Shown: one piece after another, positions 1 to 11,684 of the stretch
Position numbering within the stretch: position 1 is the first letter of the stretch
Layout: every line of letters begins with the position of its first letter
Origin: Trichuris trichiura
Lineage: Eukaryota > Nematoda > Enoplea > Trichinellida > Trichuridae
Assembly (NCBI GenBank): GCA_037903355.1
Contig: JBAJFE010000011.1
Location: forward strand, 1,869,001 to 1,933,000
Reading direction: 5' to 3'
DNA: 64,000 bases
Position numbers and translations under genes: made by a program
The notes under the pieces: generated by a model
The model's database searches: none
Told to the model about the DNA's origin: nothing
What the model saw: only the letters and a program-made list of their open reading frames with translations

Positions 1-2300
1 TTTTAACTGTGCGTAAATTTGTTTCATTTGAAAAAAAAGGTATGTTTAGCTTAATTAGAATGGGTGCATGTCGACTGCAGCTGAACGTGAGAGTTGCGTG
101 AAAAGAAAGCGAGTCTATGTGACTTGAAAGGCTATTTTGTCATCGTCGGGATACTTTTATGTATTTGCAGTTAAACGTGAAAAGTAACGCACGTAAACGG
201 TATGACGTGAATTAATTATAGAAGAGAATGATAGATTTCTTTCAGTTTTAGATTTAAAGTGAATGTTTTCAGAAAAGTGGGTATTGCGAATTGTTTTCCA
301 GTTTCAAAAGTGCTCATCCTTTAAGCTCTCTTTAAACAGGTTGAAATTGCCGGTGTATAAAAGGTATTAGTAGAGAAGCAAACAGATAAAGCGAACAACT
401 GTGCTGTTTGCTCGAAGCTTTAAGAATAGAGTAAAATTGAGGTAAAGAAAGAACAAAAGAATAAAAAAAGAAACGCAAATGAATACAATTCATATTGGAA
501 AGCGGGCAAGAATAAAGCGATGGAACAGGAAAGCCGCGGAAACCAGGATGATATAAAAGACGGAAAGGAAGCATAGAAGGCACCAAGAGAAAGATGAGAA
601 AGAAGAAAAGAAACGACGAAGGACTATTAAAGAAGAAGGAAAGGAATAAGGTAGGAAAATTCGAACAAAGGGAAAGAGAAAGAAGGAAGAAAAAATTAGC
701 GAAGACAATTTTGTGCCAACATAGAGCGCACCACACTACATACAAACTTTAACGGCTTTAACCAGAGTTTAAACGATGGCCAAATCAGAAACTGGAAAAT
801 AATTGACATTTTAACAAACTTTCACCAGTTAATTCCCACCTACAATGGATAGCTGTGAATATAAATCCTTTACGATAAAAACTCTTAAACCGTGATTCTA
901 TTTTATTGTGAACATAATGTTTATGTAAAAGCACAACCTATATTCAGAGATGTAATTATTGTTCCTAATATTTTCTTATTAAGTTGAGATTTAAGGTTTA
1001 TCGCACCCTGTCGAAGGTCCTTTGAATCAGCGTTAATGACGAGCAACAATACGCCCTGGAAGCTCTACTTGGTAAGAAAAGATGAGAAAACAATAGGTCT
1101 TATCTTTTTGTATAGTGCAATAATGGAGTAATACTCGCAGTTATTTGGAAGTGTTTCATGTGCAATGTAGTTTGCCTAGAAAAACCAGCCTAAGTTTGTT
1201 TCCTTTTTCAATGACGATTGATAGTTGCCCATGAAACGGACCACTCACAAAATCTACTGCAACTTTGTCATTCACTTTCCTAAGGATAATAAGTAACGTA
1301 TAGCCAACATGAAAACGGAAACACCCGTGAAACCGAATAATTCAGTTCCCCATTAAAGATGGCACATCAAAAAGTAAATTTGTTTCAGGAACAAAGCTTC
1401 TTTGAGTTCTTTTATCAGTTGCTATGGATTTTACGATTGTAGATGCTGTATGCACTGCAATCAGTCTTTGTTCATCACACTTTTTTAGAATAAATTTGAA
1501 ATACTATAGAATGTAAGTGACGTAAAAGAGTATTATTTTTTCTTTTTCACGATAAACTTATTCTTCTTTTCCTTTTCCTATCGCTTACTGGAGAAATTAG
1601 GCAACTTTTAAGTGAACGTTATCAGACTAAGCATTTAGGAATTCGTTAAAATCATATCTTTTTAAAGGAATAATTATATTTCAAAACGTTCTTTGCTCCC
1701 AATGTTTATACAATCAGAGTAAATACGATCGTTCTTCAAGGTCAACGAAATAGGTTATCAGTTCATTATATCAGCTAGAGGGAACAAATTGTTTGAGCAT
1801 TTGTTTACTTTAATCGTATAGTAGTCAGTGCTAATGTTTGCACTTGTAAGATGTAGCTTAACCTCTTATACGCTGAAACGATAAAATTCTATACTTACAA
1901 GCAATGTGTCAATAGTAAGTGGGTTATTGAAACGACCTTTTATCAGGTCAATCAGTGATTTGCATACCACTAAAGTATTGTGGCTGAGACCTAGACGCTC
2001 AAAATCAGTGTTCGCTCGTTCCGACTTGCAGAGCAGTTGCTCCTATGCGACTACTGCTGATCGCTGCTCGTTCATTCCAGTGGTAAATGCTGCCGGTTGG
2101 AGGATTCATTTGGAAAAGAAGAATCGCTGGAGAGGATGACAGGATGACGGTGCCATAAGGAAAGGATCGACAGAAATGAAGAATTCTTCAGAAGATGATG
2201 GACAAACCAGTTCAATGTTGGAATGAAAGATGGTGAGTCTTTTAGTCTTAAATACCTTTCATTTTTTCAACTTTTAGAGACTCGCTGTTGACGAATTAAA
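1..2300. other. Non-coding stretch with polypurine tract
   Basis: No gene is supported here. Positions about 420-700 are strongly purine-rich (GA and A runs), which by itself creates long minus-strand open frames of Phe/Ser/Leu-rich sequence; these are composition artefacts. The remainder is AT-rich without convincing codon structure or splice-site pairs. Confidence 0.6.
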
Positions 2301-2304
2301 AGGA

Positions 2305-2570
2305 AATGGCGATTCGAAATTCGTGAAAAGGATCTAGCAGAGAAAATAGCCCAAAGAGCGGATCGTAAAATCGACCAAAGAAGAGGACGACAACTCAAAA
2401 CGGGAAGACAATTTCAAACCGAGAGGACCATTCGAAATTCGCGAAAAGGATCAAGCAGAAAAAGTTTTCCGGACAGCCAATCGTCTAATCGACGAAAAAA
2501 GAGAACGAAAAAAGGAAAAGACGACCGCTCAAAACGGGACGTCAGTTTGAAAACGGAGGACGAAGAAAAG
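2305..2570. repeat. Imperfect direct duplication, about 120-bp unit
   Basis: Two similar blocks lie head to tail. The phrase attcgaaattcg followed by gaaaaggatc and agcaga occurs near 2313 and again near 2432, and ctcaaaacggga occurs near 2394 and 2528. Each block is rich in short GA and CGA words. It looks like a decayed tandem repeat; no protein is evident. Confidence 0.5.
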
Positions 2571-2880
2571 ACGCTCGACAGTTTTTAAAGTAAGAAATTT
2601 GTCGTTTTTTGCTTATGTTGATTTTTGCAATATTTTAGGACGAAAAAAGAAAACATCTGGAAAAAAAGATTTCGATATTTTGGGTCGCTGTTCGTTCGTC
2701 TGATCAATCCGTCAAATTGTCAAACGACCAAATATTGTCATACCTGGGGCAGAGAGGACTCGCTCGTTTGGTATTGTCTGCCTTCTGCTGACATCAAGTG
2801 GCAATAAAATTTTTTAGAGTCGACCGATGGCCGTCTGTTTCCTAAGCGCATTTCAAAGACGGAGACACTTCTGTGGAGAA

Positions 2881-3035
2881 GAAATGGATTGGTCTTCAAC
2901 TTCAGCACATATCATTGCTGAGATTTTTCTCAGCAATGATGGATTTTTCTCAAATCCTATGGACAAGAAATGGACTGGTCTTCAACTTCATCAGATCATT
3001 GCTGAGATTTTTCTCAGCAACTCCATTCCTTCATC
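2881..3035. repeat. 86-bp direct duplication containing a small palindrome
   Basis: The phrase gaaatgga-tggtcttcaact occurs at 2881 and again at 2967, 86 bp apart. Both copies contain the palindrome attgctgag-attttt-ctcagcaat, which would fold as a 9-bp stem with a short loop. No coding function is seen. Confidence 0.6.
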
Positions 3036-3590
3036 ATCTCTGACAGAGCTGATCATATCCTGGTGTTGGGTATGAATCTCTCTGTTTTATGATGTGATTT
3101 TTTCACATCGCGAATTTTTTTGTCATACTTCGCTCTTCAGCATCGTCTCCTGTTCGAAGACATCGTCTGGAATCATCTTATGGATCGCGCTCCGCTGATC
3201 GCGTCTCGTGATCATCATTCTCTCATTTTGTCTCCTCTCATATCTTCTCTCCTCTGAGCAGATGAGATTTTTCTCTCATCATGTTCAGTTCTTTTCACTC
3301 AGTCTTTCATTCTCAGTCTCTCTCTCTCCTGGTTCATTTTCTGGGAGGGGGGTTGTCTTCGGCCAGGTTGTTTCGGTCCGGTTGGTGGATCCGATTCCTG
3401 GTATTAGCACGGATCGGGAATCCGCTCCTGTATTCGAGTGTATTATGCCGGCATCCGGCGCGTTTTTTAAGTCTTTGTTTACTTAGTGGTTTTTTTGAGC
3501 AACCTTCTTCCCCCTGGTGTGATTTTTTTGATCACGTGGTTCCTTCCCCATTACCACGTTTCGAGTGACATTTCGAGTGACAACCTCTCA
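3036..3590. other. Pyrimidine-rich non-coding stretch
   Basis: T/C-rich sequence with many tct and ttc words. Open frames on the plus strand (to about 3568) are Ser/Phe/Leu-rich and look like composition artefacts. No gene supported. Confidence 0.5.
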
Positions 3591-3591
3591 T

Positions 3592-4200
3592 GCGGTTATT
3601 TCTGAGATGGATGGATGAGTCATATCCCCTCATGCGATCATTCTGACATGCAAATTTTGGGAGTACCCCGTCATGCATTGATTTTGACATGCATTTTTGG
3701 GGGTACTCCCCTTATGCAGTGATTTTGACATGCAGATTAGAGTATTTCCCCCATGCGATGATTTTGAGATGCAATTTTGAGGGTACCCTCCGCATGCGGT
3801 GATTTTGACATGCAATTTTGAGGGTACCCCCCGCATGCGATGACTTTGACATGCAATTTTGAGGGTACCCTCCGCATGCGATGATTTTGACATGCAATTT
3901 TGAGGGTACCCCCCACATGCGATGATTTTGACATGCAATTTTGAGGATACCCTCCGCATGCGATGATTTTGACATGCAATTTTGAGGATATCCCCTCATG
4001 CTGTGATTCTGACATGCGGTTTTGAGGGTACCCTCCGCATGCGATTATTTTGACATGATGTACAGGGGCACTCTCGCATGCGATGACTTTGACAAGCGGT
4101 TCGAGAGTACCCCTTGATGTAATGACTTCGACATGCACTTTTCAGTGATCTCCAGCATGCAATGTGTTGGATGCTACTATTTGTGTGACATCCTCATGAG
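3592..4200. repeat. 41-bp minisatellite, about 15 copies
   Basis: A tandem array of a 39-41 bp unit. The central copies (about 3770-3990) are nearly identical and read approximately gcgatgattttgacatgcaa followed by ttttgagggtaccctccgcat. Flanking copies diverge progressively and the pattern fades beyond 4200, with only atgc words recurring at similar spacing. Because 41 is not a multiple of 3, the array keeps three overlapping minus-strand frames open that read as repeats of one peptide in shifted phase; these should not be annotated as genes. Confidence 0.9.
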
Positions 4201-4780
4201 ATGATTTTATGGACTTGCACAGTGACTCCTTTTCATGCAATGACTATGTTAGCGATGACAATTTTCTCGCTGGATTATCATACTGTCAGCACGATCCTTT
4301 CATGCAAGAACATTTACGCTCGTAGGAGATGTACCCTCTACGTGAAGGCAACATGCCAGTGCCAGAACATCCATCAGCACAGGGGTTATACATTCCATGC
4401 CAATCTAACATTTATGCTTCAATTCCAATCATACATCTAGGAATCATGCCCACTACTAGACCGCTGTACGTTATAGGACTACATTAGATATTTTAGACCC
4501 ATGGGAGCGACATTCATACTTCGCATGCAGGTATATAGGTACCAGAGGAATGGTATGGCTCCACGGGTTACAAGCAAGTGGTACAACTCCTAATCTCAGG
4601 TGTTGGAACTTTTAAGAATAGGCAACATGCGGTCCGTTTCCATCAGAGAAGGTACGGTATAGTATCCTCATTTCTGAGCAAAATATATTTCATGAAAGTC
4701 CATAGGTCCATTGGTCAGTGTGACGATGACAGAAGGTGCCAAAATTGGTGTGGATGTCTTGTGGTTTTAAACTTTCTTTT
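4201..4780. other. Non-coding, decayed edge of minisatellite
   Basis: Contains scattered atgc and tcatgcaa words at roughly the spacing of the adjacent 41-bp array, suggesting very old satellite copies. No gene supported. Confidence 0.4.
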
Positions 4781-4783
4781 TTT

Positions 4784-5128
4784 TCAACTGCTCTCTACAT
4801 TTCCAGTCCGTCGCATGTTGCCCTGTCGCGCTTGTCGTTGATCTTGAGGCTTTTTTGTTGTCTTTGTGACGGTAGTCCTTCCATTCTTGTGCTTGTCGCT
4901 GCTGCTTTCTTCCGCTAGCATTGCGTAATCTTGCTTGAGCTCTTCAATTCCCATTAGATTGTTTTTTAACTTTTCAATTCGTGACTTTTCCATTTGCTTC
5001 TTTCGGCACACCTTGCACTTTTTATCCTTTCTCAAAATAATCTCTGCTGCTCACAATTGGTCAACCGAGTTTGCATACAGTTCACATATTTTTTGTCATC
5101 ACCTTTGTTCCGATTGTGCCAAATGAGC
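4784..5128 (-). CDS. Possible small Lys-rich protein of two exons
   Basis: Not recognised. On the minus strand a frame starting at an ATG near 5128 (MTAHLAQSEQ) can be joined, through a short GT..AG intron lying about 5031-5095, to a second open segment ending at 4784. The product of roughly 90 residues is highly charged: a KxxKCxxC-like start of exon 2, a probable helical stretch (IEKLKNNLMGIEELKQDYAM), then a Lys/Thr/Gln-rich tail. The composition differs from the surrounding repeats and looks protein-like. The donor (GTGATG) is weak and there is no family match, so this may be chance. Confidence 0.3.
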
Positions 5129-5129
5129 G

Positions 5130-7560
5130 GTCATTTTCCGACTTTGCTTTCCTTGTAATCGCGTCCGTGACAAACGATTTGTGGATCGTGTCTTTGTGAA
5201 CATATAACAGCATTTGTTAACCATTGCAGACAATTTTAACCATTGTAAACTTCGCAACTTCTACACCGTACCTCCTCTAATGAAAACCTACAAGCCTATA
5301 ACCAGAATCCAACGGTCAAACGAGAGAACAACACTATCCCATACATTTGAAATTATATACGAGCACAACGCGACACATTCAAACCTATATCATGCCATGA
5401 TGTAATACATGAGGATGTCACACAAATAGATATATGAGATCACTGTCATGCAATTAATACATGTGTGAGAATTCAATGTTATTAACACTCCCGGCATGCA
5501 AACATCAATTCTTACCAATGGAACAGAATGTCGTGTAGTTCTTCTTGTAGGTTCTGACTTTCGGCTGAAACTGGATGCCCTACCAACGTATGGATGGGCG
5601 GTTATTAGTTCAAAACGGGACAAAACTTTGCCAAGACATCGAGAACAATGCACACTGCTTTGGGTCAGTTTTACTTTGGCATTTCACCTGAAGGACCTCC
5701 CAAAAATTCTTTATTTCATTATCCAATTCAGCATGCAAAACATAGAATGCAATAGTATCACAGTGAAATACACTACAACAACTGCAATGTTGTTTTCGCC
5801 TAAAAATAATTCATCATCTATCCGTGCAACAAAAGCTATTTTTTTGTAACAATTTAAAAGACAGCTTACCGCAGACTATGCCTTTATCACACACAATATA
5901 TGTGACCAGTAGAAATGCCAAGCTTGTCTCAGCTAACGATCGGTCTTTTTCAAATGGTACTTACCAAATCATCGTCAACTGATTCATTTCTTTGTGTCCA
6001 TTGTGGTGAATTCTAACACCTTGAATTCATGCCAGATTTCATCAGCTTTTTACTCATCGTTTCCTTTGCCGTCACCAATTTCCGTTCGCTTACTCTAAAA
6101 CGTCAGTTTGTCAACTTTTATTCACCATGACAGAACTAATTAACTTATATACTTACCAATGTAGAAGGACTATGACAATGATGATCATACCAATGATATA
6201 CCACTGTCCATATGATATTATTAATCACAGTTTCAAGACGACCTAACATTATGCAAATCAGCAGCAGCTACTAACGGCCGTTATCTGACCTCTGATGTAA
6301 CAAAGATAAGGCAAAACGCTTACTTTAGCCCGGTCAATGTACGATTTGACCTGATTTTCCTGTTTACATTCCATCCGAGTAGCTTCTTCGATGCAAACTA
6401 ACAGACCTCTTTGGCTCTATTACTTTTCCTTTCTGTTTGAACAGCGAATTTGACCTGTTTTCATTGTTTACAAATGTTCAGTTTAGTTCCCTCCGGCGAC
6501 ATTATCTGAAAGTTTACTTTTAGTTTACTCAAAACGAAAAGCCTTTTCTTTCTTACCTCTTTTAGAGCTTCATTTTTCCATTTGCATTTGTTTCCAATCC
6601 TCAAATACACTTACTACACAATATGAACGTTTCTTACCAAATCCGCTTAGGAGAGAGCATTTTTTTTTAAACATACTGTCACCATTCCTTCGTTTCATAA
6701 TGCTATACTGAAACAATAACGTTTTAAATTTATCGTTCATACCTATTCGTTCCTTTTTGACTTCTTTTCCCTATCCATTTAGTGCTTCTGGTGTTTGCGC
6801 GAGCAACAAACACTTCACCTGCAAATGAAATTTTTAAAATTCAACTTACCTTGTCTACAACAATTGCTAAACAGGCCAACGTCTCCAAAATGTCGGTTGC
6901 TGTTCACCTGAAAGCGACTATGAAATTTCATTTCCATTACAATCAAACGTAAAGAGCTCAAGGTTTTTCCGGCTGTAAGTGCATTTTGCCGTCAACCTTT
7001 ACTCTTTTTCCGGATATGCAACCGGCTGAGAGATCACACTTTTATAGAACAATTCAAATTTTTTATTTGCAACAAATTGCACTTTCGAACAAAGGGAAAA
7101 GCGAAACTTTTGAGGGAAATCAATTCGGAAGGGAGCAAACGAAAATACGACAACGGTATAATAGTTCGATACGACAACACAAGTATTCTCAATCCCAAAC
7201 CCACTATTATTGTCTCTCCTACCCGACAAATGGGAAGGTCAGCGGGAGCTCAGAAGGAAAAACTGATGGATACCACAAGCTGAAACCTCTCCCGCGCAAA
7301 CTCACTTACTGCCTTACCTATTTTCCCGTCAAGAAGCTGTCACCCTTCAAGACCCTACGCTGTTCAGCTCCAGGGTCATTTTCGCGCACACAGACCGGAA
7401 CAAGACAGCAATTCCTACCACATCCCGCTACTTATTCCATCTACCTTGTTTACTACTTGGGGGGTTCGTCGCCGCGGTCTTTGCACTCAGTTCAGTGTCC
7501 ACTGTCCAGCGCCCATTGACTATTGTCCGCTTTCCAGGTCCACTGTTCCTACTTCTCACA
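5130..7560 (-). other. Splice-signal-rich stretch; possible multi-exon gene on minus strand
   Basis: No named gene. Between about 5860 and 6850 the complement of the 5' splice consensus (cttac) occurs seven or eight times, more than expected by chance, and several are paired with CTTTCAG or TTTAG acceptors enclosing 45-90 bp segments with an open frame. One segment near 6155-6200 encodes a hydrophobic run (WYIIGMIIIVIVLL) that could be a membrane anchor near a C-terminus. The chain cannot be matched to a family, so no CDS is called. A plus-strand open frame at 6986-7519 shows no domain and no coding signature. Confidence 0.25.
5578..5616. repeat. Fragment related to the foldback element at 10.35-10.78 kb
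   Basis: The words accaacgtatggatgggcgg and ttattag match, with few changes, the arm of the foldback element near 10420-10440 and its complement near 10650. This indicates that the element belongs to a dispersed repeat family. Confidence 0.5.
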
Positions 7561-7569
7561 CTGGGGACG

Positions 7570-7800
7570 CACGGCAGTCGACATGCGTCAGACGGCACTC
7601 GGCATGCTACTCACGGCGTACTACATGCTACTCACGACATACGACATGCTACTCACGACATACGACATGCGACTCACGACAAACGACACGTGACAGACGA
7701 CACACGACATGCGACAGACGACACACGACATGCGACTGTCACATGTGACATGCGGCACATGTGACAAATGACAAGCGTGACATGTGACATGCAGATGATG
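7570..7800. repeat. Short direct-repeat array (acatgcgactcacgac-like)
   Basis: About 230 bp made of variants of a 10-11 bp/21-23 bp unit such as catgctactcacgacatacg, catgcgactcacgacaaacg and catgcgacagacgacac. Almost all codons remain open in several frames on both strands, giving His/Thr/Arg or Met/Ser/Cys/Val-rich artefact ORFs. It ends in cacatgtgacatgc palindromic words. Confidence 0.8.
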
Positions 7801-7829
7801 CAATATTGTCGTTGTTTACTAATCTCAAC

Positions 7830-7894
7830 GGATAGCGCCGCACCCCGCCACCCCCCTTTTTTTTTTTTTGGGGGGGGCGGGGGGGCAGCTATCC
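7830..7894. repeat. C-run / T13 / G-run hairpin
   Basis: The sequence ggatagc at 7830 is matched by its exact complement gctatcc ending at 7894. Between them lie a C-rich arm, a run of 13 T, and a G-rich arm with runs of 8 and 7 G. This can fold into a long GC stem with a poly-T loop, or the G runs could form a quadruplex. Homopolymer lengths may be affected by sequencing error. Confidence 0.7.
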
Positions 7895-8649
7895 TTTGCA
7901 TGCACCTTATTCTCAAGTAGAATGTATCTCACCCGCCCTCCCCTCCGGAAACCAATATCTAAACCCGCTATTCGCTATTGGATGTGAACCCCGTATGCAT
8001 GCTGGAACCTATAGTGCCTACCCTAGCCCTGCCTACTGCATACTTACACGTTGATCCTGAACTTTTCCATTTTTCTATTTCTTTTCTTGCTCGTCTTGTT
8101 GTCCCTGTTCGTTTCTTCTCGTTTCTTTTCCGTCCTCGAATTGTCTTCTTGCATCGGTTGGTGTGGATCCTAAACACGGAACCATAAACCTTATGAAATG
8201 TTGGACTGCAACCGCGACAGAAAAGACACGCGCCAGTTGAAAATTTTATTCACGCAATCACACAAAATGTATGCGTAGAAGTGTTATTCACGAAATCAAC
8301 AAATTCTTTTTTCATTGCTTTTCAGAGCTTTCAGGACTGGCCAGGTCCCGTCGTCAGCAAGTCAGCAGTTGTCCATTCGAGTAATTTTCCTGAAAAAGAA
8401 ATTGTTGTCACAAAAAATCGATTTGACAAAATGTACTTATCTTTTCAGAAAGAGAGCCAAATTTCTTCAAGGTAGAACTATAAACGCGAAATTAATTAAT
8501 TAATTTCACATGAACACATGCGACTGCTACGATATCCTTTTCATGCTGTAACATGCATACATGCAGCAGTGACGCGACAATGTCGAACGACGTCCACTTT
8601 GTCTCTTTTTAAATTGTTGCACACAACCATTTGGGAATTCTGAAAACCT
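7895..8649. other. Non-coding stretch
   Basis: No supported gene. Open frames at 7968-8187 on both strands are short mirror frames over a T/C-rich segment. AT-rich sequence elsewhere. Confidence 0.45.
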
Positions 8650-9177
8650 AAAAATGCAATTCTAATGTTGCAAATTTGACTTGCTGCAAGGGAATTACCT
8701 TATCGGCATTAGTCGCCAACGCCGTCCTTATCTGCATGTCGAAAGACTAAAACGATAAGATTAAATTCTTGAAATTGTACAGTTTCTTTTGCTCTATTGA
8801 TCACCTAAAATACCTTGTCGCTTTTCTTTTAATGCGGAATAATTGTTGCACAAAATTCGCTGTTGTGAAGGGGACACCATATGCTAACGACAAGATGTGC
8901 GTCTACGTTGTCCACCTGAAAGAGTAAAAAGTTGTCATAATAAAACTTTTTATTTTATACTTACAGGAACAGCAATATCTGTTCTTCATTTCGGCAAACA
9001 GATTTTTTATCGGTCCGTTGCCGACAGAATGAGTCCAGTCCAGAAAGCTCTGAGAAACATTGCAGCAAACTCGTTTTAGTCAAACGAGTTTTTTCAGTAA
9101 ATAACATTTCGACACAAATAGCAAACAAAAAGTGCGGGGTCAAAATAAGGAACTGTGTAAAGCACAGCTGCGACTAA
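8650..9177 (+). CDS. Possible Cys-rich protein fragment, three exons
   Basis: Not recognised. A frame stays open on the plus strand if two short introns are removed: about 8737-8781 (45 bp, weak GTCGAA donor) and 8924-8966 (43 bp, GTAAAAAG to ACTTACAG, a very nematode-like intron). The resulting roughly 150 residues contain about 15 cysteines, including NNCCTKF and KMCVYVVHLKE, and stop at 9175-9177. No start Met with a signal peptide is visible upstream of about 8650. The minus strand of the same stretch also carries splice-like signals, so the strand is uncertain. Confidence 0.3.
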
Positions 9178-10340
9178 CGAAAAAGGAGGGAGAGCGATCA
9201 GAGTTCAGCCGATGTGGTCGACGAAGAAATCGAGAAATGAAATTAAATTTATCGTGCTCTGCTCACGTCGATTCTTATTATGCAAATTTGACCGTGACCG
9301 ATAAACCTTTGCACTATTTGCTTTGCAACGATTGCGAGCGCTCGGCTGAGTAAAACGGAACGAATTATTGACACAACCTATTTACTTTACTAATATGCCG
9401 GATTGGAAGGGCAACTGCGCAAGCCTTGAGGCAAATTTTACTTTGAGTAAACATTGCCATATACAATGAAACTTATTATTTTCAAAACTGAATTTGATAC
9501 TCTCGTAAACACAAATAAAACGCGTAATTAACGTGATTGTTTAAGCACGTGAGCATAAATGCCAAGAATGGATGAGAAAATGAAAATGCACATTGAATAA
9601 AGTTTTTATACCCAGTTTGAAAAAGTATGGTAACTGACAGAAAATAAGGTGTTCCAAGAAAAAAACCGCAAATGACAATAGCTTTACTTGTGCTTCAAAG
9701 GAACCAATAACAATTCGTCATCGATCCAACCAAAACAAGAATTTTACCTGAATGTTAAACCGCAAAGAAGCGGAATGAAATGAAACGATTTATCGATCAA
9801 TAAATATCGTATATGCTTCCACTAAAGAATTATTTTTTCCATTCCCGTACGCGATAGAAAGATGTTAATTAATATCAATGGCAGCATATTTCTCAATGGC
9901 CGCCATCTATTAAGAAATGGACTAACGCTGCTGTAAGATACCTCTACTGGGATGGAATTGCGGAACTTATCCATTGCCCATTTTAATCTTTAGTTCTTTA
10001 TCATCGCATTTCTTCATCTTTTCGCACTCTCACTGAATACACCAAGCACATTAGTAAAAACTTTTTGTATGCTAATTCAACTACATAAATTATTCTTCAT
10101 CCTTCTTTGACATATATGCAAACGACTAAAAAATGGATCCGAAGCGTATTGGGTAGTTAAAGCTCCACTACGATTTATGCAAGATAATGGGTAATCTGTC
10201 CAAATTACCGTTGTCAAAAATAAACAAGCGTATGTACAATTTAAAAGTATATGATGGTTATTGTCTCGCAGTCTTTGTTGACATTGACCGATTCATTTTT
10301 CTGTAACACAAGTTGATTCGCAACGTGATAATGTTTCGAG
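9178..10340. other. AT-rich intergenic sequence
   Basis: About 1.2 kb with no convincing open frame, repeat or RNA gene. Confidence 0.5.
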
Positions 10341-10344
10341 GTTT

Positions 10345-10785
10345 TTGGTAGATCTTTTACCGCTTTTCCCGTTTCTTGTCCGTGTTAGTATCTGTAATTA
10401 AACGAAGCAGCTGCTCTGCCAATGGATGGATGAGCGATTATTAGGAAACGACATACAGAACCAATGCATTCATATTTATTTCAGCGCTATCTGAACATTT
10501 CAGTTTCATAGTCGGTGAAATGGAGGAGAGCTCGTTTTCAGACTTCGGAAAGAGCTCTCCTCCATTTCACTGACGACGGAACTAGAGCGTTCCGAAAGCT
10601 CTGAAATAAAAGGTTGAGTGTATTGGTCCTGTACAATTTTTCTTAATAATCGCTCATCCATCCGTTGGTAAACCAATTGTTTCATTTAATTACACATACC
10701 GGTAGAGCAGTCGTTTCGTTAATTTACAGATACTATCACACAGAGAAGGAACTGAAAAAGCCGTCGAAGATCTATTAAAACCCAT
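10345..10785. mobile_element. Foldback / MITE-like element with about 200-bp inverted arms
   Basis: Left arm words (tagatcttttaccgcttttcc, agtatctgtaattaaacgaa, aatggatggatgagcgatta, gaaatggaggagagctc) recur as complements in the right arm in reverse order (gagctctcctccatttc, taatcgctcatccatccg, cgtttcgttaatttacagat, gaagatctattaaaa). The arms are imperfect (indels, about 75-85 percent by eye) and meet near 10545, so the unit forms a near-continuous hairpin. There is no internal coding capacity. Target-site duplications were not identified. Confidence 0.75.
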
Positions 10786-11684
10786 TGGTTTTTCTGACTA
10801 CTGATGCGCAGTATCTGTAAAAAGAGAGATTATAGTACTTACGAAATAATGCACCTCAGCTTTTGGAAACGAAAAAAATTTATTTCATTCCAAACAAACA
10901 ATCTCAATAAGCCCTTGTTGACAATGACAACTCAAAAATATTTGTAAACATGGTGGCAGCATAAAAAAATTAATAATTAGCTTCGTTCACTTCTTCTGCT
11001 AAGCAAAGGATTTCCGTAGAACATTTAATGATTAATTCCGCAGAAGCCGAAAAAGCCGTAAATGATCAAACACACTATGAATGATGAATTCTCTTAAAAC
11101 GTATACCTATGATTAGTAATACTTCTGCAAAACCCATAAACAAATGGAAAGCTTTTGAACGAAAAATCGTTAAACTATTGCAAATCTGGAACTTATCATT
11201 TTCCTAAAATGTTTAGAGAAATAATAACAAAGCACTTTAATCTTTTAAGCAAACTAATAATAACAGAAACAAAGAGCGTTTGTTAAAAGAGTGCACATCT
11301 CACAAAGCACATCAGTCTTTCAATGTCTTCACGGCAATCATTCGTTTAATAAAGATGAAGAAGACAAAATATGATGAATCAAAGCATACGACAAACCGCT
11401 CTTCTCTTCATCAATAACGTTTGTACTTAATGAGCTGTTCTTAACTTCTATATTTGAAAACATCGCTGATAATGAGAACTATGGATTAGAAAACTATCGA
11501 TAGTTCATTACATATTTGCCAAATCTTCGATTATATGGACAAACTACGACGAAAACATCAAGTTCATACAAAGAAATACAATCTTTGGATGATTCCAACC
11601 TGCCGCTGCTAAAGTATAAAAAATAGAAAACCGCTCTCAAGAATAAGTCAAAGACAGAAATTTTAGCTGCACTTTAAACAACTA
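10786..11684. other. AT-rich intergenic sequence
   Basis: No open frame, repeat or RNA gene supported. Confidence 0.5.

Noticed and set aside
332..745. Phe/Ser/Leu-rich minus-strand frame
   Set aside because: Complement of a polypurine tract; composition artefact rather than a membrane protein.
3630..4138. Three overlapping repetitive minus-strand frames of 95-133 codons
   Set aside because: Product of the 41-bp minisatellite; the unit length makes the same peptide appear in each frame.
6986..7519. 177-codon plus-strand frame
   Set aside because: Lacks any domain, overlaps splice-like signals on the other strand and has unremarkable codon composition.
7446..7764. Two plus-strand frames with Thr/Arg/His repeats
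   Set aside because: They are generated by the short direct-repeat array.
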